A stretch of 64,000 nt of DNA, taken from contig CAJNOI010000052.1 of assembly GCA_905250115.1 (NCBI GenBank), positions 459,551 to 523,550 on the forward strand, in the 5' to 3' direction. Position numbers and translations under genes: made by a program. The number at the start of each line of letters is the position of its first letter. Positions within the stretch are counted from its first letter, which is position 1. The notes under the pieces are model-generated. The model was not told the origin of the DNA. It did no database searches and worked only from the letters and a program-made list of their open reading frames with translations. This DNA comes from Adineta steineri (taxonomy: Eukaryota > Rotifera > Eurotatoria > Adinetida > Adinetidae). This document shows, one piece after another, positions 34,694 through 49,069 of the stretch.

Positions 34694-34866
34694 AACTTTT
34701 CTCATTTATTTTTTCACAATTTTTTTATAAAATATGTGTCATTGTTAAATAAAATAACAAATAAAAATATATATATATATTAATGAAATAATTTTTCTAT
34801 TTAATCGTTTGAGCACTTATTCTAATCATTTTCATATTGAACATAAAAATGTTTATTAAACTAGGC
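34694..34866 (+). repeat. Duplicated SLC25A19 3' tail, copy 2
   Basis: About 170 bp matching 22200-22360. No carrier coding sequence is seen upstream of it, so only the tail was copied or retained. Confidence 0.7.
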
Positions 34867-35013
34867 AAATATGTATAACAACTTTGAAAGCTATCAAGAT
34901 AAATTACATGTCCTAGTTCTCGATCAAGCAATATTGTTTTAACAAAATGAAGTTATTATTATAGTAGATCGCTATGAAAATAAACTATCTACAGTATTGA
35001 TTATGTGAAAACT

Positions 35014-35563
35014 TAGACACTGACATCTGAGAACATGAATAACGTTCAATATCAAAATATATTGTCAATCAGTTCTTTAGAATGCATAATACTTTGATTA
35101 GATTTATTAGTTTATGAATGTTAGTTTCGAAATAAGTAAAAATATTTTTTGGTTTTATGATGTCGTTATAGATGAATAGGTGAAAACTATGCATCAGTAT
35201 CATTAATGATGTATGCAATTGTGATAGTTATTTAACATAATGGATGTACTCTACAGAAATATGATTTTAGATTGTGTTTCTATAAAACAAGTACTTGACA
35301 TAATACTTTCTTCTAATATTATCTCATATTTCAATACAGGAAAGATATTTGACCACGTTCACTTCCATAGTTGTAAAGTTCTCGATTCATTTTTCTCAGT
35401 TCGATCTTATAAACTACCATTATAGATTTATGAGCAAATATTTAACCAAAAATATTCCTATCTTCTAAAGAGTTCTGTTCTAAAACCGGAAATATTTTCA
35501 TAATAACCTAACATCTTATTAAAATACGTTTGTTCGAGTATGAATCTGAACAATTAAGATCTA
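35014..35563 (+). repeat. Direct duplication, copy 2
   Basis: Homologous to 30603-31265, same orientation, with scattered substitutions and a missing stretch of about 50 bp. Confidence 0.7.
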
Positions 35564-36403
35564 GTTCCTGTTTAATTACTTTCAGTTTGTTCATTAAAAA
35601 GAAGTAGTAAGTCCAAGGTAAGGATGCCATGGTTGATTACCCAGATAATAAAAAAATGAAGAGAATTACATTAAAATAATGAAACGGACATTCTTTTTTT
35701 TTGATGTACTTAATTTTTATTAATTAAAACACAACGTTACGTCATCAGACATATCATTTTTTTAATATTTAAAACGAAAGTCTATACAATTTAAACTGAA
35801 TTTCTAAATAAATCTCTCTAGTTGTTAATAATATTCGATTCGACTAATAAACAATGATTTCAATGCAACATGAACATAATGACATAAAGAAGGTACACGA
35901 GACAAGCACGCGTATGAAATATGATATGGAACACAATTTTGATTTCAATCTATTGATTGAATAGTAAAAATAAGTGCAATACCAAGTTTATGGTGATATA
36001 AAACGGCAAATTTTAATACGTATGTCGAGAAAGTCAGACTCAATGCTATGCTTTGTACTGTATTAAATGTAGATTAATTTTATTCTAACAAGGTCGATTT
36101 TTAGTAACATCTCGATATAAAAATCCTGACTATAGACATTTGTTTTAAAATGTACGAAAAAAGAAACTAATGAGCTTTGATATTGATTATTGTTTTCATG
36201 ACATACTATACGCTTTAGATGTCAACTCTTTTTTGTAGACATAAAGAAATGGATACCTTTTTTTTTTTTTGTATAAAATCTCAGTGACGTAAGTCATTTT
36301 TAATCTGAGATGCTCAATTTTATGTACTATTCTATTTGAATATAATCATCAATAAATAATTACTAGTTCCATTTCTTTTTCTTTCTCTTTCTGAATGTTA
36401 GTA

Positions 36404-36428
36404 TGTGTGTGTGTGTGTGTGTGTGTGC
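36404..36428 (+). repeat. GT dinucleotide microsatellite
   Basis: About twelve consecutive GT units following a CT-rich tract. Confidence 0.8.
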
Positions 36429-37420
36429 GACAGTTTGCGACATTGGATAAAGACAAGAAGAGCGACGCTCTTTTTTTTTTCCTTATTAAACTATTACGTA
36501 AGAGAAAAGAAAAAAAAAGTAGTATGTGTAAAATGAAAGGTGCCACTCTTGTGTCACAGCTGAAAACATGCTGAGTATCATGGGGTCGTGTTTGGTCACA
36601 AGGTCAGTATTATCGAAAGGTGATTGCATATATATTAATTCAGTCAGTTTCTCATCGTAGAAGAAAGGAAGGTTTATTATGAATCTTATATTGATGAACT
36701 CAATGTCAGACAGTGAACGTATTTGATTGAAATAAAATAATATTGACGTGATGATTTTTTCTGCTTAGTTGATTATTGTTTAAACTAAAAGATAAATTGA
36801 ATGGAATTTATTATATTTTTGTTATCTAGGTATGTCTTTATTCAATAATTTATTTATATGAAACGTGATCTTTTGTTGTACATATGGGTTTATTGAAGTA
36901 AAAAACATCATTGAATGAGGTAAAAGTCATAATTTCTTAATACTAAAGAATTCGAGAAACAAATATCATTGATCTTTTTTTTCGATCTATACCCAATAGA
37001 AAAAATATAGATTTTTTTATCTTTATAATTTACTAGATGTTTCCTTCTGCGTGACATAGATCATATATATTTCATTAAAAAATGTCCTTGCTATGTAAAA
37101 CTAATTGCTATAATAATTGTCACTTTTTTGTCATAGAGGGATAAGCTTTTAAAAGTTTGACAGATAGATAGACATGCCTCAATAGTTCAGTAGTTTGAAC
37201 TTTTATAATATTGTAGTTTAAAGAGTAACAATTTTGATACATCCCGGTAAGTAAAAGAATAATTATCAGATTGAAATTGATCTCCTTTTTTTACGTGCGA
37301 GCTAATAAATTTGAAGAGTTTTAAAAAATAATCCACTGAAGAGACGAGACAAAATTTATTAACGAGATTTTTGTGTGTAGACTTAATGTAATAATTATTT
37401 TTTGTAGCTTACAATTTTCA

Positions 37421-40400
37421 ATGCAGACAACAGCTTTTACAAATCGTACTCGTAAACGATATCATCGTTTTTTACGTTTATTTCAACGAAAAAAACCATC
37501 AATAATTACTTTAACTTATTCATATGAGAATTTGATGCGTTTTCGTAAGTTTCATTGATTTTGTATTTTTTATAACATAGATATCATTATTTTAGCACGA
37601 CTACCTATTACAGTCCCACCACTTGTTCCGACATTAATGTCATATCGATGGTATGTTGCTTCAGATTATATATTTTTTTTCTCTCTCGTGGAATGTTTGT
37701 ATTTGGGCGTTTGGACTAAACTATCCTAGATATTGTTGACGTAAAGCTTGTGAATAGAATAAATGACATTGTATTTAAAATGAGAGAAAGAGAGAGAGAG
37801 AGAAAAAGCAAGAGTGAGATTATAGCTCGAAAAGAAGGATTAAATCCATGCGTGTGCGATCGAACCAACGAACGAGCAATCGTTTAAGCACGTTCAGAAA
37901 ATGCAAACAGTCATTCGACTACCGATTAATTGACACGCATCTCTTTAACGCCTTTTTGTGTTGTAAACATCTTTCTTTCTTTCTTTCTTTTGTTTCTTGT
38001 ATGAATGTACAATCACTATTGATAGTAGTGTCAAGGCAAGTAAGAAAACGAGAATAAAAAGAAAGGTGAGACAGACGCGCGTTGCCATTATTATATGTGT
38101 ATATGTCTCGTATTTGAACATGTTCATTCTGCTTCATTCAACATCATTTATTATAATTCTCAAATTTCAAATTGAATATCATCAGACAAACAACAACGAT
38201 AAATACTCAGTTTTTATTACTAATATGTGGTTTTTCTCACGTTGTATAAGCATCGATTCTTTAAATACATGTTTTCAACAACAAAAAAATAAAACGAGTT
38301 ATGATTTTTGTTTATGTACTGGAGGATCTGGTGTTTTAGCTAAAAGGTGAGAAATATTCATATTTTAAACTAAATTAATTCATCGAAGTTATTCGTACGC
38401 AGCATATGTACAGAAATAAAGTTTATTTGATACGTTCCATACCGTTTTTGAGAAATTTGTTATGGATGAAGAGTACATGTGGAGTTGTTGAAGGAAATGA
38501 ACCTTATTAGTAGAAGGTTCATTCAACATGTATCTCATTGTCATGTGCGTAATGTACAATTTATTAAATCCTTTCATACTCTTCATCTTACATAAGCTGA
38601 ATAGAGAAGGAAACGAACGGTTGATTAAAGATGAGATGATTAGTGAGAATTATTACATACATATTTCCTTCCTGTTCAATACTCTTGTCATTTCCGATTT
38701 ACACTATCTGTTATAGACATAATCAGCATCTATTCTATATTAAATAATGAAATTTAAAAAGAAAATATCAAACTGATATATAAATCTTCAAAGTATATGT
38801 ATTTAGTTTCGGACAAGACGTCAAACAATCATTTTACGTTATCAATTCGATAAAATATGTTGAAAAATTCATCTATAAGTGTTTTCTGTTATTTCGTAAA
38901 AATCACTTTCGATTGATGATTGTTTAAAGATCTATCTATTAGTACTAATATAATTGTACCATTGTAAAACAAGTGATAGATACTCAAACAAAATATCATA
39001 TTAAATGTTGTACATTTTCAATTATTATCTGAATATAATCTCTTATATAGCTCTATTTTTAGTAAATTAAATCCTAAGTTTTGTATTATTATTTATAGGA
39101 ACGATGAAGATGATTGTGAATCAGTACCAAAAAAACTTCCACAAGATAATCAATATCAACAGCAAGCACGTCGACGTATACCGAAACGTTATAGTGATGT
39201 TGTTGGTCCAACAACAACTAAAGCTTATCTTCCACGAAGAGATTCAGCTACTGGAGATAATCAACCGAATAATCCGTTATCTCAACGTGCTCATCGTCGT
39301 ACATCACTAAAACCAAATAGTACTGATGGTTTATATGTTATTAATTCACATAATAAAAAATCTACGGAAATACTTTCATCATTACCAAAACTCGATAAAC
39401 ATGATCAATCATGTGTTACACGTCGATACAGTAGTAAAAATAAACGTTTATCAACTTCAAATGCTGTTGATCTTCTTGCTCATCGTATGCAAGCAGCAAT
39501 GAGTACGGAATTAATGCATTCACTTGATAGAAATTTTGTATTTGGTGATAAAAAACACGCATCAAATTGTGTACATATGAATCGTTCATATTCATTTAAT
39601 ATTACAACATCACCATCGAATGATTGGTGGGAAAAACCATTACAGAAACCAAATCATTATCATATAATTCCTAGAGTAAAACATTGTTTAGATGATGAAC
39701 GTAAATCAATTGAAACTGTTCCTTCCATTGATGAACCAACACCAGATTATGATGATGATGAAATTATTATTCAAAAGATTCATAACGATAGTAATGATGA
39801 AATAGGTGAAGAACCAATAGCAGATTATGATGATTCAACATTAACTCCTGATTATCATGAAAAACCAATTACACCACCAATTATGTATGATCTTGGTGTT
39901 TCATCATCGATTGAAGTTCCACAAACATCGATAACTCCAAATAGTGAAACATATACACAACCAGATTCATCTTTTCCACCGACTCCACCACCTTTACCAA
40001 ATACAATAATTGAATCAAAGAATATTACTGTTCGTTGTCGTACTATTGCTGATAAAATAACGACAGATCACAAACTTATTCTAAAAGATGAAACAGAAAC
40101 AAAAACTAATGTCATCAATGAAAAGCAAACAGGTAGGATCTTTATTGTTATGTAGTTCTTAAAGAAAATATAATTATGATTTGAACCAATACTTGTTGTT
40201 TCGTAGCATCATATTATGAAATCAGTCATATGAAAACTATTCACTTTAGAATTTATGACTCTTACTGAAAAAGGAACGTAAAGATTTGTAGGAAACAAAC
40301 TAGAAAGCATTTTCGAACTTGATTTTATGAAAAACTATAACTATAAAATTATGTTTTATTCATAGTTCCTGACATTCAAGAAGATTCTTCGAAAAAATCT

Positions 40401-42495
40401 CATCATAATCAATCAAATGTAACAAAACCATGTTATTTACATCTTTCACAAGAGCTTTTACAAAAGACAACTTTACGTAAAGTTTCTCATCCAGTTTCTC
40501 GTTCTTATTCAACGTATGGTTCAATGTCACATTTAAATGAACATGATACTGAATCTACAACATTACGTGGAAAATTAGCAGGTTTTGATGAACAAGCTCT
40601 CGATGGTTTATCATCATCAGCAACAACATCAATTATCATGGAAAATGAATATGAACATCGATCATCATCAAAAATTTATAATGATTATAAACGACGAGCA
40701 TCATCAATAAATATTTCAAGAAATAATACATTAAATAGTGCACATAGTCATTCTTCGTTAATACATCCAATGCATACACATATCGGTTTACGTTCATCAA
40801 CATCATCATCATCAACAATTGATAAACCATCTGAATTAACTTTATCAAATAAACAAATGAATGTATGTGTTATTAATCAACTTAATGAACATTTATCAAC
40901 ACGTTTTCGTAAACAACAACAAGAAATATGTTCAAGAAAAACTACTAATACTATTCAAGAAGATACAGACGATCATCATACGTATACTCAGTCACTTGAT
41001 GATATTACAAATACTACTCAAGTTAATCTATATGATGAACCCAATCATAATGAAATGATAAAAACAACACCAGTTAAATGTCCTGAAATATCAATATCTT
41101 CTATCCCTCCACCTCCTCCACCGTAAGTAGAAAAATTTCTTTGTTAATTTCATTTGTTCTACATAATGTTATTTAGTATAAATATACTCTTTCTTCTTAG
41201 AAGTAATCCTAAAAATAGCAGATTTTTGTTTGCTTACACACATTAAACGCTTGAGGATTTTTTGTATAATGAAATATGTCAGATTTAATCAACTAAATCA
41301 TTTCCAACACGTCAGCATATTTATAGAAAATAGTATGACCTACGTCATTAGTTTAATCGAATCAAATCTCTATGACCTACTTTAACTGAAAAGAATAATA
41401 GATATATATCGAAAGGATATTCATAATTATTAAAATGATCCTATTTGAAACTAGATTACCTGTTGGTGGTTTTCGATCAATTTTACCTCAGATAAATCGT
41501 CCATCAAGTTCTCAACGAACATCAATTATGACATTAGCACGTGAATCAAATGGTTTAGAACTTATTTCAAGTAATGGTACATCAACGACATCAAGTAAAT
41601 TATCTGATACACAAATTCTTCGAGAAGTAAATTTTATAGTGAAAAAAATATATAATAAAATCTATTTCTTTTTTTAGTTACGTACAAATCCATTATTTAC
41701 AAAAGCTAAACAATATCTTGAAATTGAACCTGGTTCAAATGGTCGACGATCAGGACGTCGTTTAAATGAATCCATGTCTTATTTAAGACTAGATAAATGT
41801 TCAAAAGGTACAACATCGATTCCTTCAAATGATAATAATAATAATTCAACTATGGAAAGATTTCTAATGCGTCCAAATGAATTAAATACTGTTATTAATA
41901 ATAATACACCTAAACGAACGAATTCAAGAACATATACAAAATCATTATTAGAAACACAACGTCGACAATCTGAACTTGAACTTATTTTTCAAGTAAATAT
42001 TTTTTCTATTCATTTACAATATAATTTAGAATATTTATGAAGACAATTAATAAAATGTCCTTACAAAATCTCTAAAGCATATAACACATTTTTATGATCT
42101 GTTTCATGTCTTTATTTTTGTCACTGTGTTTCCAAACAAATAACAGATAATCTAGGAAGTGTAATGTTTACATAATATAATTAAAATAGACAATCTATTT
42201 TGTTTAAGATAATTGAGATTATGACATCAATCTCTCATAAATATAATTACCTATAGGTAATAGAATATAATTCTAAAGACTTTATGTCAATTTACTCTTG
42301 AAAATAAATGTCTGACACTTAGTGAAGTAAATAGTTAATGATATTTATTTGTTCAAATGTCAGAATATTAGTTACATGGATTTTTTTCAGACAAAATACT
42401 TCTATCAATGATATTATGTATTCAAAACTATATAATATTTCATTTTCTTTTTGTTTTAGAAACGTGCACAACGAAGTGAACAAAATTTGACATAA
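37421..42495 (+). CDS. Large disordered Ser/Pro-rich protein, family not recognised
   Basis: Seven exons: 37421-37544, 37596-37650, 39099-40132, 40366-41122, 41455-41626, 41678-41992 and 42460-42495, joining in frame to 830 aa. The N-terminus is basic (RTRKRYHRFLRLFQRKK). The body is low-complexity and rich in Ser, Thr, Asn and Asp, with acidic patches (PDYDDDEII, IADYDDS) and two polyproline stretches (PPTPPPLP near 39980, IPPPPPP at the end of exon 4) that could bind SH3, EVH1 or profilin. After the second comes RSILPQINR and a helical C-terminus (LRELRTNPLFTKAKQYLE, LLETQRRQSELELIFQKRAQ). Actin or membrane scaffolding is a guess from composition. An acceptor-like TTTTTTGTAG lies 14 bp before the ATG, so a 5' UTR exon or trans-splicing is likely. 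Intron 2 (1.45 kb) holds GA and CTTT microsatellites and no supported gene. Confidence 0.7.
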
Positions 42496-42608
42496 TAAAT
42501 AATAATTATATATTATTTTTGTTTTTCTCATAATTTCAAATAAAATGCATTTAGATTTAATAAAAATCTTTTTTGTTTATCTATATGTATATATATATAT
42601 ATATATTA

Positions 42609-45223
42609 TCAAAGACATGTTACTCGTGATACGGCAACATCATGATAACTACAATAATCAACGAGAATATTAGTTTCAGGTTTATGATTGTTTTGTTTTT
42701 GTTGATTGAGATTTTTTCGAGAATATTTGGTTAGAAAACAAAGTTTTGATTGTTTATTATTTTGAATATTAATTAAAATAGTTGTTGGAATTGATGGTGA
42801 TGATGGAATAGTCATTTGTTTAATTTCTGATGATGAATCAAAATTTTCAGCTGATATAGCTGATGATGGTTGTGCTTGACGATAACGTAATAAATGTAAA
42901 TTATGATATGACATCAACATATTTCTTAAACGTGTTGGAAAACATCGACATAAATATTTAATAAATGCTCGACGAAATTCACGTGAAGAATATGCATAAA
43001 TTATTGGATTAACACTAATATAAAAAGTAAAATAAAATTGATGATTTTAATATTTTATCAAAAAAAATCATGTGTCTTTTTTACCTTGAATTAATATAAC
43101 CAAACCAAGTAAATAATTGAAAGACAAGATCATTTCCAACTAAAAATTGTTCTAATTTATTTAAAGATTTTTTTTCTTGAAGAAATAATTTAGCTATGGC
43201 AGTTAATGGAGTATAAACAAAAAAAGGTAACCAACATATAACGAATATTCCCATAACATAAGCAAGTGTTATTGTTGCTTTTTGTTCTTTTGAAAATTTT
43301 GTTAAACGTTTACCAAATGATTGACGTGATTTATTTGAAAATATATGTTTTCGATTTATTGCCATTTGATGATTTTCAGTAATTGAACAACGTGATAAAG
43401 AATTCTCTGTTGCTGATGATTCACGATCAGTTTGTAAACCATGATATTTTCCACGATGTATACGTAAACATACATCTGCTGGAACAGTTATTGTTGGTAT
43501 ATTTTCATCTTTTGATTGTTGTTTCTTTATTTTTGGTTTTATTGATGTTGCTACTTTAACACCAGTTTTAAATGCATGCAATTGTTTTATAGCTGCACGA
43601 TAAATTCTTATATAAACAAATATCATAACAAATAATGGGATATAAAATGATATTGATGAAGAAGTTAATATATAAAATATATCATCAGGAAAAAGACAAC
43701 GATTTTTTTCATATTGACCAACAACTAAACGCCAGTAGACTATGGCAGGAAATGAAATTAAGCCTAATAGAAAAACGTTGGGTTTTTTTTGTTATAAAAA
43801 TATATTTGATATTTACCTGAACATAACCAGACAGCAAGAAGCAGATAAGGCCATCGTTTAACAAAAAATGCTCGATGATAAGATATCGGATTTGTTATTG
43901 CTGAATATCGATCTAAAGCAATAACACATAAATCCAATATTGATGCTGTACTTGCACAAATATCAAATGAATGCCAAAGTTCACAATAGATTCTACCGAA
44001 TGGCCAATAATCACCATAAATAAGTTGGACAATAGCAAATGGCATAACAATCAAACCAACAAATAAATCAGCACATGCTAATGATGCCATATAATAATAT
44101 GTAGCTACGAAATAAGAAAATAAATGAAAATTAAATATATAGGGTAAGAACTTGCAAGGTCAAAGCATTGTAGTAAATTAAGATCAGACAAATAGGATAT
44201 ATTTCTTAAGGGTATTTAACTACATTGAATATTTAATTGAAAATAATTGTAAGAAACTATATTAGGACTTTAGTATAATATAAATCTTAGTAGAAAAGAG
44301 AGATCATCATGACACCTTCATTCATGTTAAAAACTAGACATTTCTTTCTATTCTATACACGAAGAATAACTTATTAAAATAATCAGATTATTTCCTATTA
44401 TAAAAAAAATCTCATTTATCTTATATCAAATAAGATATTTATGTATTGTTGTGTAAAACAACTAACTATCAACCGCAATCATTACAAACATGAGTTCCAT
44501 CAATTAGTAGTATAGACTAATATTTTATAAAAATCTAACACATTGTCACATGAGTGATAACAGCTGTCGATAATGATTAACGAAGTCTAATAAAAAAATT
44601 TGTTCTTTGAAATACAAAGTATCGACCTCTTATCTAGAATGATATCAATCTTGAAGTATCATTGACTAAAACTATATGATTTCATTCATATATATTTAAA
44701 CCACAAAAAAAACAATTACTTTATGTCTATAATAGATCATGATGTTTAGTCCTAGATAAGTAATCATTCGAAATTTTGAAAAAAAAGAAAGAAGAATTAA
44801 CTATTTTGATAAAACAGAGTAAATAAACTTTTATGTCTTTAAAGAATAAGAGGAATGTAATGAGCTTAGACGGATGTGTTTTTCACTAATAATAATAACT
44901 CTGTAGTATATTCTAATAATTAAAGATGATTGAAACTATATTTTTCATTACTTAAAAAAATACTCTGTGACATTTTACTATTCTTTAAAGTTAATAATTA
45001 TATATATATATATACCTGATTTTAAATATCGTTCTTGAATAACAGCATAAATAACAAGTATATTACCAAGAACGGTAATAATACAACAAAAACTCAATAA
45101 AATACTTAATAATAAATTTGTTAAATCAATATTTTCATTTTTTTCTTCGGAAGAAATATTTAAAGAATTATTAAAAGTCTTATTTAATATATTATGTGGT
45201 GTTAAATTGGTAGCAATTTGCAT
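42609..45223 (-). CDS. Biogenic-amine GPCR, dopamine D1-like
   Basis: Four exons: 45016-45223, 43817-44104, 43085-43763 and 42609-43014, giving 526 aa. Seven hydrophobic segments follow a glycosylatable N-terminus. Class A marks: LGNILVIYAV (TM1), LACADLFVGLIVMPF (TM2), the aminergic Asp in FDICASTASILDLCVIALDRY with DRY (TM3), ICWLPFF (TM6), and FTWFGYINSSVNPIIYAY with NPxxY (TM7). The TM3 and TM7 sequences are closest to D1-type dopamine receptors, though other amine receptors cannot be excluded. Intracellular loop 3 is long and basic, and the C-terminal tail has a Cys pair after TM7 (YLCRCF) that may be palmitoylated. Intron 1 is about 910 bp. The gene converges tail-to-tail with the disordered-protein gene, with only 113 bp between stops. 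Ligand and G-protein are inferred. Confidence 0.88.
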
Positions 45224-48200
45224 TGGATATATTAAATAAATAACGAAATAGAAAAAAGATCATCATAATGTCTATGAATGTAATTGTCGTCGTCGTCGTT
45301 GTCGTTGATGTTGTTCTTCAAACATATATATATATATAAGATAAATATCTAAAATATAGAAAAAAAGGAGCAAGAAAAGAAAATGTTTTCATCAATGCAT
45401 GATATAATCCGGATACGAATAAGATGGTATATGTAATAGAATAGAAAAGATTAACAATTTTTTTTGTCACACATATAGTAACATGAAATTGATTACAATA
45501 TAAGATCAAATTATAATATGAATGTTTATTCTATAATATCGATTATAAAAAACTTGTTGTTTTTCTCAATGATAATGATCTGTCTTTTTGATATAAATAA
45601 CTATATATGAATACAGGTGCTTGACAATTAGTATCTGTTTATTGTCAGCATACATACTGAAACTACATTAAAAATATTTTCTTTACTAGACAAATGTCGC
45701 ATGAAAAGAAAAAGAATATAAAGATATTTTTGAACTATTATATGAAGAGATTTCAAGGGTTATTTTATTAATGAAACAAAAGTTAATGTTATTAGATAAA
45801 ATCAGAATAGAATAGTTATCTATCATCGCACAACTCATGTCTTGTTTTTTCTTCTTCGTCTTATAATACCTCTTTTTGTTCTGTTAACTATCGATGATTA
45901 CCAGCTGTTTCATCCATCATATACTGATATGATCTATATAAATATTCCTTCAAATCGAATGACTATATTTAATCTATATAATTCGTAGAGAATGTCAAGA
46001 TGCACTAAACTAGTAATACAAAAAAAAACCAAAATTTAATTATGTCTTTGTCGTGTTCAATAATATAATAAATTTCTAACTAAAAATAGAGAGCTAGTTT
46101 CCTTTTTTCCCTCGTTTCTTTTTTTAATAATAGAAGAATTTTGATTTTTTTTTGAAATGTTTGCTTTCATTTGTCAATTTTGTTTACAAAGAGAGTGTAT
46201 TTCCAGTGTAAACATGATGACATATAAATATTTATATAACTATGTATGCGTGAAAGAAAGTCAATTATTATTGTCATACATATACTTCAATCAAATGAGA
46301 ATAATAATGATCTATCAACAATTTCTAACAAGTTTTCTTTCTTTTTTTCATTGATAACGAACAATAATAATGAAAATATTTGTATTGTTAATTAATAAGA
46401 TTATATCAAAAGACTGATAGTCAAAATATTAGTTTACATATATTTCATTCTATACATATATCTAGGATAGCTCATATTCGTCTAACAATGAATTCTTTAA
46501 TTTGACTTGAATATGCCAAATTCAGTTACATTTTCATTGTAGTTATAATCATATGATTGAATGACTTTTATTTTTTTTGAAAATAAGAGGAGTCGTGTAT
46601 GTCATGGTAGTCTTAGTTTAGATAGAGAAAAAAAACAAAGGACTGGATTATTTTTGTCGCATATTCAAAAATATGCTGACCCATTGCTGTTTTTAATAGA
46701 TAAGAACCTATTTTCTAATTCGGATTAGTTAAAAACATCTATGTTGTTCGAAAAGACGACATATGAAAATTAAATCCAGGTAAAAATCTGATCCCTAAGA
46801 AAAGATTAGCATTAGTCATTGTTTCCGGATATTACAACTCTTAATAATTACACTGTTCCTGATTATCTTTGAGATGATTTATATGTCTCAAACATATTCC
46901 TATTCCGTGATAAGCTAGTAATTTTTATTATTATTCTAACCTACATTTATATTTACGACAAATGTACTCTATTTATTAGTCATATGAAAACAATTTTCTA
47001 AATTAACTGATTCTATACACAGTGCTATATTCACTTATCAAAAGAACGTGTGAAAACATTTCTTTCTTGCATTACTAATAATTTGATTACTATTCTCGAT
47101 AGTTACATGATCGAGGTAATAATCGTTTAAACTCAAGACAACATTCTTTAGTGGCTTAATATAGAAAGTATGTGATTTTGTTGTTACCTGGTTTTCCTTT
47201 TTCTTCTAGTGTGAAATATTTGCATCTGACATCCGATTTACTTTTATTAGTTTCATCTTATTCAACTAATATACACATAGTACAAAACGGAACATGCATT
47301 AAGAAATACCTTACTCCCCTTACTTATTATCGTCACTTATATCTAATTTTATCTTTTATAAAATGAATAGGTAAGATTTAAAAGAGAAAGACAAAAAAAT
47401 AAGGAAATGATGTGTTCATACCATTTTGAAATGTTTCTTGTACTGGATTTGCATGCAGTCATCCATTTTATAATATTAAAAAAATAATCCTTCATGTCAT
47501 ATAGATAAATTTCTAAATAGACTGAATTTAGTATATACTTTTAGTTATTTTGTTCTTATGGTTCGTTTCAAACAAAAATACCGGAAGAATAATTCATTTA
47601 AAAAGAAAAAAAAGAACAAAACTGCCATTGATAATAATAATAAAAAATTAATTTATTTTACTGCATATGAAATGTCAATCTTGATTAACCAACAACGACA
47701 ATACTAGCCATGATGAGAAAAGCGGAAATATAGTCATGCACCTCAGTACATTATGTAGGTTGACGTAGACAAAGATTTCTTTTTCTATAATTAATGTAGT
47801 GACAAAGAGCACCACTTAAATTTTCTTCTTTCTCGCTCTTTGATTCTATATTTTCAGTAAATATTCTTTTCGGACATTTGGGGAAAAGAAGAAGAATTTG
47901 TATGTGTACTCAAACAAACACGAGAGAGAGAGAAAAAAGAAGAAGAAGAAAACTAATAGCAAATATCAGTAATAATCAATTAGTAGCTAGTTTGCAATTA
48001 CTCTTCCAGAATAAACAAACATTAGTACATTTTTGAATTATTAAAGAAAAAAAAACACACTCTTATGTTCTGTCAATCAAAAGGGCAAAATAAACATAAT
48101 ACAGACTTTCGACTGATATGAAAAGAATTTTCTTCTTTTTTTGATAATTTAGTTTCAAGTATTTTAATGAAGAAGAAAAAGAAAATGTGATGTTTTTAAA

Positions 48201-49069
48201 AAATAAGAAATAGGCAGTCTAGAAATCATAATTGAGTGAATTCTACTCAAAATGACGTCTATTGAATTATGATCACAAGGGGAATGAAATTGGTTGACGC
48301 TCATAATGGTTTTTATTAGATTATTTAGACATTGAAAAAAAAAGGACAATAGATAGAACCATATAAAAACTATAACTCATTTCTTTAATAAACACATTGT
48401 TTACATAAATAGCGAAAAAACGTTGTACGAAATTTATTTACTTAAATATAAGTCTACTATATTCGATAAAATATAGTTAAACTTACTTGAATGGATATTT
48501 ATTTAAATATATCTGTTAACAAGATCAAAATCTTTCTTCAGATTCTAGAAATATAATGTTTCAGATCTATCTATTTTTAAAAAATATGGAAGTATTAATC
48601 GACAAATTTCCTTTATTATTATATATATTCAAATTAAATATATCTCATAGATTTAATGATGTACTAACGATCTAGGTCATAGAGCATGAAAGATACAAGT
48701 TTAACACATAAATCTGTCTCGTTCTAACAGCAAATGCAATAAAAGAGATTCATGACAAATATGGAGTATATCGTATTATGACAGTTATAGTCATAAATGG
48801 TGTTTGCATCTTGTTGTTTGTTCTTTATCTTTTATTTTTTTGGTCATTAGATCAATTATTCTTCTCTCTTTTTGTCATTATTTTTACTTTAACTATTGTT
48901 CATTAGTCATCTGTTATCAATAAAATGTACCTAAAAACATTTTGTCCATATCAATGTCATCATATATCTTTTTTTTTCTTTGTTCAATTTAAACAAGCAA
49001 TTTTTGTTTAGTGATAAGTAAAATTTAATTCTTTTTTTTGTTATATTAAAAAAAAGGAAAGTTTTTTTT
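45224..49069. other. Long intergenic region, no gene seen
   Basis: About 3.8 kb of AT-rich sequence upstream of the GPCR. It includes a GTC-repeat patch near 45287-45305 and GA-rich tracts near 47925. No element with clear ends or a gene was recognised; the reading frames at 46157 and 47172 are short and unsupported. Confidence 0.5.

Larger units (their letters stand above)
33913..37420. other. Intergenic with duplicated non-coding segments
   Basis: It contains the second copies of the carrier 3' tail (34694-34866) and of the direct duplication (35014-35563), and a GT dinucleotide tract (36404-36428). Polyadenylation-type AATAAA follows the YHYH stop near 34005. No gene was seen. Confidence 0.5.

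Noticed and set aside
34694..35563. Idea that the repeats around the YHYH gene are LTRs of a retrotransposon
   Set aside because: The duplicated segments lack TG...CA ends, a primer-binding site or polypurine tract, and the gene between them is not gag-pol.
37170..37230. tRNA-like stretch (AATAGTTCAGTAGTTTGAAC)
   Set aside because: It resembles part of an internal A box but no cloverleaf arms or B box (GGTTCGANTCC) could be placed.
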